DNA of 64,000 nt from Batrachochytrium dendrobatidis JAM81 (Eukaryota > Chytridiomycota > Chytridiomycetes > Rhizophydiales). Under the pieces are notes generated by a model, which was not told where the DNA came from, did no database searches, and saw only the letters and a list, made by a program, of their open reading frames with translations. Of the stretch, positions 56,927-64,000 are shown one piece after another; the first letter of the stretch is position 1; every line of letters begins with the position of its first letter. The position numbers were made by a program, and so were the translations under genes. The DNA lies in the NCBI RefSeq assembly GCF_000203795.2, contig NW_006281110.1, forward strand, positions 459,854 to 523,853, in the 5' to 3' direction.

Positions 56927-59824
56927 TCAACGTACCCTTTTTGTTACAATTTCACCAAAGGGTGAGTAGACCTCTTGAGGACGAGATTGCTTGTGAGTGG
57001 TAGCAGAGCTAGCTTCATTTACACTGTAATCAAAGGGAGTAAATGCTTGCTTAACATCATCAGTCTCAACTGCACTCTTTCTTTGTCTTTTGTTGGTCTT
57101 GTTAGGTTTTGAACGAGCCACTGTTAGTGTATCCACATTTGCAATATCCAGGGTGTGATCATCTACGTTGGGTGCTGGTGCATCAGATTCAATTGGATCA
57201 GTTTTGGGATCAGACGAATCAACTGTAGCAGTCACAACTGCAGCTTTCAATGAAGGGGTGTCCGGTTCAAAAGGTTTTTTGGGAGTTGCTTCTGTATATG
57301 CAGGCGATTGCAAAACAAGCCGCGAACGGATTCTAGCTGCGTGATCTATAGCCAATGCGGACTGGCTGGATAGATTACCAACATCAACTGGCTTGGAAGT
57401 AAACAGACGCGAATTTTTTGTAGCATGTACAAGAATTGAGCCATGAGATCGTTTTTCGCAAGATAATTGTAAATGTGTATTCATAGGACATAAAGTAGAC
57501 GATTCTGGGCAAGTAAGATCTATGTTGCTAGCAGTATTATCAGACTTGGCATCTGATTTTGCCAAAGAAGTCTGTGGATAGATGGTTTGTTTAGTAACAG
57601 TATCGTCAAATCGAATATGCACAGGTGCTGCAGCAGTATCAGATTCGCTAGTAGCTTGAGATAAGATATTTTTTGCCGCATTGTTTTTCATCGTAGTTAG
57701 TTGTCGCACGGTGTTCACAGTTTGAAAAATAAGATGAGCAAGCTCTTTGGAGTAGAGACGGACAAGCGATGGAGTTGGGGAGCAGCATGCAACAACAGCG
57801 GGTCCATCTGTGGGCATTACTCGAGACAGAGTTTGCAACATGTGGTTGGGAAGAACAAATCGTAAGGACTCGTCTTCTTTTCGAGCAATACGATCCCTCC
57901 ATTCATGGATGGCCTTGAATACTGCCAAATTCTCCTCATTGAATGAAATTTTGAGTCGATTAAGCAATGACCTCCACCCATTTGGGCTTAGACCATCCTT
58001 ACAGTAAGGCGCTTTTTGATAAGTGTTCAAGGAGGTTAATCCAGAACGCTCTAAAGTAACATGCATTAGATTGTGAGTTTCGGGATTCGACTTGTTCAGC
58101 AGTTCGTTTCGCATTCGGTCAAAAATGTAAAGCAAATAGTGCGTATCCATGCGAGCATAATGAACCATTTCTTTTGGAAGGGGACTGAGAAGCGTGCCAT
58201 TTGAGATCGATAGTACATATAGTAGTGTTAATACATACACGACGGATCTCTGTCAAAATACAGACTTTGGTGCCCAAATATTCAGTCACTTACCGTATAC
58301 GCCAATCAGCCAATTGATATCTTTTGTCAGTAACTACATCACAATAATACTTGAGGAGAAAGGCTAAACTATGGCCCTCTAGCTCCAATGCATGGGATGC
58401 GTGATATGTATCAAAAAGATCAACTACATAAACGCCAAAATCTCTTTGAAGCCATTGAATATCCATTTCTGCACCATGAAACACCTAAAATTATCATCAT
58501 GGCGTTAGCATATAATTGACAACACATCTATTTGAGAGTATTTCATTTCACTCAAGCCCACACCTTTACTATCTGAGGATTTGCAAAGCTTGTATTCAAT
58601 GCATGCAGCGAGTTTCGAAGAATCAAGGTATCCACTAAAAAGTCTTCAGTTCTTGTCGAAATCTGCATTAAACATGTAAATCCCTGGTAGGATCTAAAAT
58701 CATGATGCTATTCACGATACATTTGTTAAATATGGACAGAGAATATATACAATCACAGTCAATGGACATTCCAACATTGTATACACATTGATAATAGTAC
58801 CTCCAAGTCGACTGCAAATTCTGTAACACCTTCTAGGATACTGCACAGTGTTTCGAGTTTGTCTGGTGTGTCAATCCATGTAAGCGGAGTGGACTCCAAG
58901 GATCGATAGATCTCTTCGGGATGCTGTTTAAAGTATACCACAGGGTACTGAATAGTTTCAATTTCAGATCGATAAGGATGCTGCACACTTGATAAGAGCA
59001 TTTACAATGTCAGCACGGCTAAAAGTCACCAAACATTGAATATACAGAGATAATAAATCGCAGTAAATACAGCATACCAATAAAGTTGATTTTCATGACT
59101 ATCCACAGAGTCTTCGGATTGAAATTTTAAATTGGAAGAACTGATTGGTGCCTTGACCAAGGTCAAATCAAGCGGGATTTTTGCATGAGGTTTATATTGA
59201 ATTCGAGGAATAAATGGAGCAAATGAATTGTCGATTTTATCTTGAAAACCAAGTTGAGGACGATGATTTCCATAGGCTTTTGGTAAAGCAAATGAACTTG
59301 TAGAGTTTCCACTTGGATTGGTTGAGATTGTATTGGAGGCAGACTCGAGTATACTTTTGGGAGTCTTTTTAAGAGTATCCAAATAAACATCCTAAAATTC
59401 AAATATGTAATGAATAAAGTTAGAGTCCATTGTATGTGGTGCATCATCAATCTAGTAGAATAGCAGATTAGTTTGCTCTTCAAAAATCGAAAAAACATAC
59501 CGTTTTCTCCAACAAATCGTCAATCACATCTACAATCAAATCAAATCGATCAATGACATCTTCTCCCGAGAGTTGAGGTTTTTTAGCATGCATTGGGTCA
59601 TCTTCAGAGGGCAGAGCAGAAAGACGTGCATATGCAGTTGTCTGTTTCAATGCACTTAGTAGTGCATTTGAAGTTGCATCTATCGAGTTTGCAATGGAAT
59701 TTGAGGATGACCTAAGAAACATAACATCTGCTGGATTAACAAACTGGGAGGCCTTGGTTAAACGAGCCAGTGAGCTCAGAAGATCCTGTTGTTTTTTAGC
59801 AAAGTCTTCATTGTCAGACCCCAT
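56927..59824 (-). CDS. RRP6: nuclear exosome 3'-5' exoribonuclease RRP6 (EXOSC10)
   Basis: Exonuclease of the nuclear exosome, trimming and degrading rRNA, snRNA and other transcripts. Six exons: 59824-59501, 59391-59078, 58987-58801, 58707-58564, 58484-58294, 58184-56927; 805 residues (human 885). An N-terminal PMC2NT-like region (about 1-120) comes first. The DEDD-Y exonuclease follows: Exo I FAVDLE near 270-275, Exo [15 protein letters not shown] near 324-336, and Exo [17 protein letters not shown] near 396-409, including the Tyr. An HRDC domain lies near 470-550 ([20 protein letters not shown]). The long C-terminal tail is low-complexity. The acceptor of exon 4 (CAT CAT at 58707) restores the family HHDFRSYQG. 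All catalytic residues are present. Confidence 0.95.
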
Positions 59825-60176
59825 AATGTTACTGATTGCAGAGTTGGGTCAACTTTTTTCCAGCAATTTTTCCAAAAACTTCAGCCAGCAATAAAAAAAT
59901 AAAAGATGCAAACGCTTGTCTGATTTGTGTAGATAACATTGCACTATTCTTGACTTTAGTTGAAAGGTCAAACTCACTGTTTTCATACTGAATTGGCAGA
60001 CTGATGACATTCTATACACTCGAGTTTGAGTGATTTGCCAGAATTCATTTCAACAATTCGAGAATATCGAGATTACAATTGTTCAAACACGAAATCAAGT
60101 TTATTCTCGACTATCAACTGTGTTTTTGATTCTTAAACACCAAGAATATCCATTAAACTCAATTGTTGTTTATAAT
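59825..60176. promoter_or_regulatory. divergent promoter region, RRP6 / TOGARAM-like gene
   Basis: 352 bp between divergent start codons. The downstream frame stays open upstream of the ATG at 60177 back to a GTG at 60030, but no other ATG lies in it. No repeats or RNA genes were seen. Confidence 0.45.
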
Positions 60177-63100
60177 ATGCAACAGGCTATTCAACTCGCT
60201 GAATCTGCCAGTTTTGCAAAAAATCATGCTTACCTTTCTATTCCATTTGATACCAAACAGCCACAGTCCAAGCTAGTTTCAATAGTGCCTGCCATCTCCA
60301 AAAAAAATACCTTTGGTCAGTTGAATCGTGACCATTGCAAGTTTTCTTCGTCTATATGTCCATTGCTAGATTCTTCAAGTCTTTCTACAATTCACACGGA
60401 TTCTACCATGTCTTTCAACCATGCAAAAAACCCTATTACTGTCGAGGAAACAAAACGTCTTTCATCATTTGATTTTTCTACTTCAAATACACAGTCCATC
60501 TCATTTGGATTTGCTTCATCTATTAATATTTTGCAGTTGCAATCGCCAGAATCTAATTGGAAAGTGCGGCTTGTAGCAATGGAATCAATTCTCGCCTCAA
60601 CCCAGCTTATTCATGTAGATACATTTTTACCTCATATTCAAGCATTTATTGAATTTGTGATTCCCTCACTGTGTGACGACAATTTCAAGGTCATTCTTAC
60701 TACGCTTTATGTCATTGAGCAAATGTTAAAGGTGGTCGGTGCAAATATTCAAGCCGCAGTTTCAAAGCTATCGGTATCTCTAGCACACTTACTAACTGAT
60801 ACTAGAGCTATAATCCGTCAAACCTGCAGAAAACTGTTGATTGAATTAATGCGTGCAACCTACCCCATGTTCGTGTATGAGTGTATCTTGCCACTTTTGA
60901 GTGATAATAACCCGCGAGTCAGAGAAGAAATCATCACAATGCTGATTATATCGCTTTTTACATTTCCAAATCAAGATTTAAATATTCCATTCTTGGCACA
61001 GTGTTTAGCACCCGTTTTCAAAAATGCCCAAGCAAAAGTCAGGTTTGTTGCTGTAGAAGCATGTGCGGTTCTTGCCAGCAAATCCAGCCAATCGCTAATT
61101 ATCTTGGCATTAAGTACTCATGGTGTTGATCCTGATTCGCTCCAGCTACTTGAAATGCGATTTTTAGACAAACAACTACCCTTTTTAACGAGCGATGGAA
61201 CAGTTAAACATATATTTTCACAAAATTGTTTAGGTACTGCAGACCGTAATCCGTTGAATAAGATCGATCAGATCATTTCAAATGATTTTGTGCAGAAAAA
61301 ATCAGAGTCTGATATACCATGTTACAAAATCTCAAGACTGAGTGAATCCCCAGTTAAATCAAGTCATTTTCCAATCAAGGAGCTACCGTATAATCAAAAT
61401 GAACAAAAGGCTGATCACATTACGTCACGTATTTTTTTTGACAATCAAGAATATAAATATCCACAGAATCAAGGTAATTTCCAGTTCATTGTCTTGAAAT
61501 ATACTCTGGGCGTGTCGAGTAAATTGATCATGCGTACCAATTGCTTACCTTATCGTGCACATTTTCAAACTAAATCATTGCCTTTCATATAACAGCCTTC
61601 AAACACAAGCCGCGCTCTCTCAGAGCAAGATTAGAACCAGAAAATGATAATTTTGGATTGCAAATGTCTAACGACCAATCCATTTCCTTGGCTATTGAAG
61701 ATTTGCTAAAAAAAGCTGCTGTGCTTGAATCAACCGAGATTTTAGTCTCGGATCCAAATACTATCAATTTAGCTCCAATGACCAATGTTTCATCTGAGCA
61801 TCATTCAGCAAGAGATGATAGATTAAAATCAGAGTCAGAATCGACCGGCTTTCAAAGAAAATCCAAAACCACTACACTATCAACAGATTCGCTCATTTCT
61901 TGCAATGCAGCGAGTCCAATAAATAATCTTACATCTGCATCCAACATGGACACTACACTTCAGATATGCACAAAAGTCACATGCGACAACTTGCCCGAAA
62001 AGCCGATTACAAAGCAAATTAGTTTGACACAAACGGACAAAAATATATCACCCAACGAAACTTTGACGGTCATACCCACAGCATCCAAGTGTGCTGACAA
62101 TGTATACAATTCACCCGAAAAGTCTATTCAAAAAACCAAAACAAAGGTATCTCGATTTTGCGAAAGCGATCTAAAGCATTTGATTTCAAAACTACAACCT
62201 TCGCAAGATTGGTGCGATATTGTCGATGCAATGAATTTACTTCAAACTGCCTTTTCGGATCATCCCGCTGTGTTTACAGCAAACAATCGAGATATTTTGC
62301 TAGTTTTATTGGCAAATTTGCAAAACTTGCGCACCACCGTATCAAAACTGGCTATTCAATGCATTTTAAAAATTTATCAGCTTGCATCCAAAACGCTGGA
62401 GCCCCATTTGGATGGAACAATAAGCAGTTTATTACGAAAGATTGGTGAAGGAAATCAGTTTATTATTGAAGAAATAGACCATGCATTACTAGCGTTTTGT
62501 GAAATTATTCCTCCAGCAAGACTTGCCGTTGCCTTGGTTGCAAATGCTAGTCATAAAAACTCACTTATTCGACTGCGTGTATCGCGATTGGTCCATCAAG
62601 TTTTAAAGAAAATGTCAACGTCTCAGCTGTGTCATGTTCTTCAAAATATCCGAGACACTGATAAGTTGCTTCCAGCACTAGCCCAGCTCATGAAGGATGG
62701 GCTTGTAGATACTCGAAATTCTGGGAAGCAGGCTATGCAGATTCTATATCAATGTCCAGAGTTTGATCGCGCCATGGGTAGATCATTGAGTATTTCACAG
62801 ATTGCTGAAGTCCGCGAAACGCTCAATAAATTGATTAAAAAGTCGAGTTTTGCAGTAAAGAATCAAGATCTGGTAGACGAATCTGTGTCTAGTGAGAATC
62901 TGATACAAGGTATACTATAGCTATCAAAGTAGCACTTTTGTATTTGTATAGTAAAATGCATTTTTGGGTTTGAAGTTTATGCGCCAAACTAATACCTCCA
63001 ATTAGTCAAGACATTGCCGACTTTTAAATCCAAACCAAAGGGAAAATCTGTTGCAAGTCATAGTGAGCATTCAGATACTTTGAAAGAAATTTTGAAAGAA

Positions 63101-64000
63101 ACTACTGTTCATGGTAAGCGATACTGCTTTGTATTTTAAACTGAAAGATTGGGTTTAATTACATTGTGTTTTGTGGTTTAGATTGGAATGGCCGTTATCG
63201 ATCCATGGAGAAACTGTGCAAATATTTACACGATCAACCCACGTTGCTTACCGATCGTGGGTTGATGCAGCTCGTTTTGGATGTTTATTGTGATAGATGT
63301 CGTGATGGAAATAGCAAAGTCGGGATACTGTCTCTCAAATCATTGACTGATTTGATACCACGCTTCAATGTAAGAGCCTGCATAGATTTGCACTGTGTTT
63401 TGCCCATGATTTTGAGCCCATCCGTATTTATCAATAGTCATCCATTTCACATGACAGTCATCCTCTATCAACAGTGCAATACCCGCTTTGGTATCTATGA
63501 TTACAAATCAATTTGCTTCAACACATCCAGCTATACAGAATGCCGCTATCAATGCAATCGACGCACTTTTACAAATAGCAGATGATGCCATTATCTTGCC
63601 TGCACTGATAACGATTATCCACTACGGAACAAATTCAAAAGTCAAGGTGCAAATTGTAGATATTCTCTGTTGTAAGTTGAAGTTGTTTTAATGTAGGCTT
63701 GTGGATTTCATGTCAGTGTAAAATACAATCAAATAGCGTTTTAATTTATATGTTTTGTGTATGCTGAATCAAATTCAACATGATGCAGCCTCGATCAAAG
63801 CTGGCCATTTGAAACTATCAAGTGCGATTCGAAAGCATATGGTTCCATGCTGTGTGAAACTTTTCGAGGAAAATCGAAGTGATATGTGTCATCATACCAA
63901 CAGGCTCATTCTCGAGTTGCAGGGTCTTATGGGAGATAAGCTTTTTGATGCCATGGTGGCTGATAGTAAAAAGGCAGACATACAGCATAAATTGGCTACT
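60177..64000 (+). CDS. TOGARAM/crescerin-like TOG-array protein, 3' end missing
   Basis: Tubulin-binding TOG-domain protein; crescerin/TOGARAM proteins regulate ciliary microtubules. Exons: 60177-61473, 61596-62909, 63006-63113, 63182-63369, 63458-63671 and 63789 to the window edge; 1,111 residues visible, in frame throughout. First TOG domain near residues 120-320 (NWKVRLVAMESIL, LLSDNNPRVREEIITML, KVRFVAVEACAVLA). A Ser/Thr-rich linker follows. Second TOG near 625-860 (DWCDIVDAMNLL, NLQNLRTTVSKLAIQCIL, RKIGEGNQFIIEEIDHALLA), whose wording is closest to TOGARAM. A third begins near 910 (DWNGRYRSMEKLCKYL) and reaches the edge. CLASP-type proteins are the main alternative. The ATG at 60177 is the first in the frame. 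Confidence 0.82.

Noticed and set aside
60030..60176. N-terminal extension of the TOGARAM-like protein from a GTG
   Set aside because: There is no ATG in this part; the first ATG is at 60177.

Overview
This is a eukaryotic window from a zoosporic (flagellated) fungus, most likely a chytrid of the Batrachochytrium kind. The base composition is AT-rich. Genes are compact and carry many short introns (mostly 60-110 nt). Core genes are fungal or general eukaryotic (PRP16, DHH1, RVB1, IWR1, RRP6). A strong set of flagellar genes that non-zoosporic fungi have lost sits beside them: an axonemal dynein heavy chain, DAW1, a CCDC81 homologue and a TOGARAM/crescerin-like TOG protein. A Crinkler-like (CRN) protein at 40.6 kb also fits Batrachochytrium. 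The species call is inference; no rRNA or marker gene is present.

Layout. 1-11.2 kb (-): axonemal dynein heavy chain, 3' end cut by the window edge. 11.8-17.2 kb (+): spliceosomal DEAH helicase PRP16. 17.7-20.2 kb (+): DEAD-box helicase DHH1 with an unusually long first intron. 20.3-22.6 kb (-): TRAF7-like RING/TRAF-zinc-finger/WD40 protein. 22.9-23.3 kb (+): STEEP1-domain protein. 23.7-26.1 kb (-): RVB1, divergent from DAW1 (26.5-28.5 kb, +). The DAW1 coding sequence overlaps tail-to-tail with a C11orf65-like IQ protein (28.5-29.8 kb, -).

From 29.8 to 49.7 kb the window is accessory. It is a gene-poor stretch with broken open frames, including a degraded Maverick/Polinton-type element (protein-primed family B DNA polymerase plus retroviral-type integrase, 35.5-39.2 kb). 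Next comes an 8.3-kb segment bounded by a 254-bp inverted repeat of about 97% identity. Inside it two intact genes read towards each other: a Crinkler-like NTPase (40.6-42.4 kb, +) and an ARM-like/DUF4246 fusion protein (44.8-48.1 kb, -). A third, older copy of the repeat (43.5 kb) lies between them.

From 49.7 kb the window returns to core genes: CCDC81 homologue (-), IWR1 (+), MMTAG2 homologue (-), RRP6/EXOSC10 (-) and a TOGARAM-like protein (+, cut by the right edge).

Gene models were built by hand from the sequence. For every multi-exon gene the splice phases were checked, and the summed exon lengths come out in frame. Three introns use GC-AG ends. A non-coding repeat family occurs at 23.3 kb and 56.5 kb. 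Many genes serve flagella (dynein motor, R2TP/dynein assembly, dynein transport, ciliary coiled coil and TOG protein), so the two core blocks look enriched for flagellar functions.
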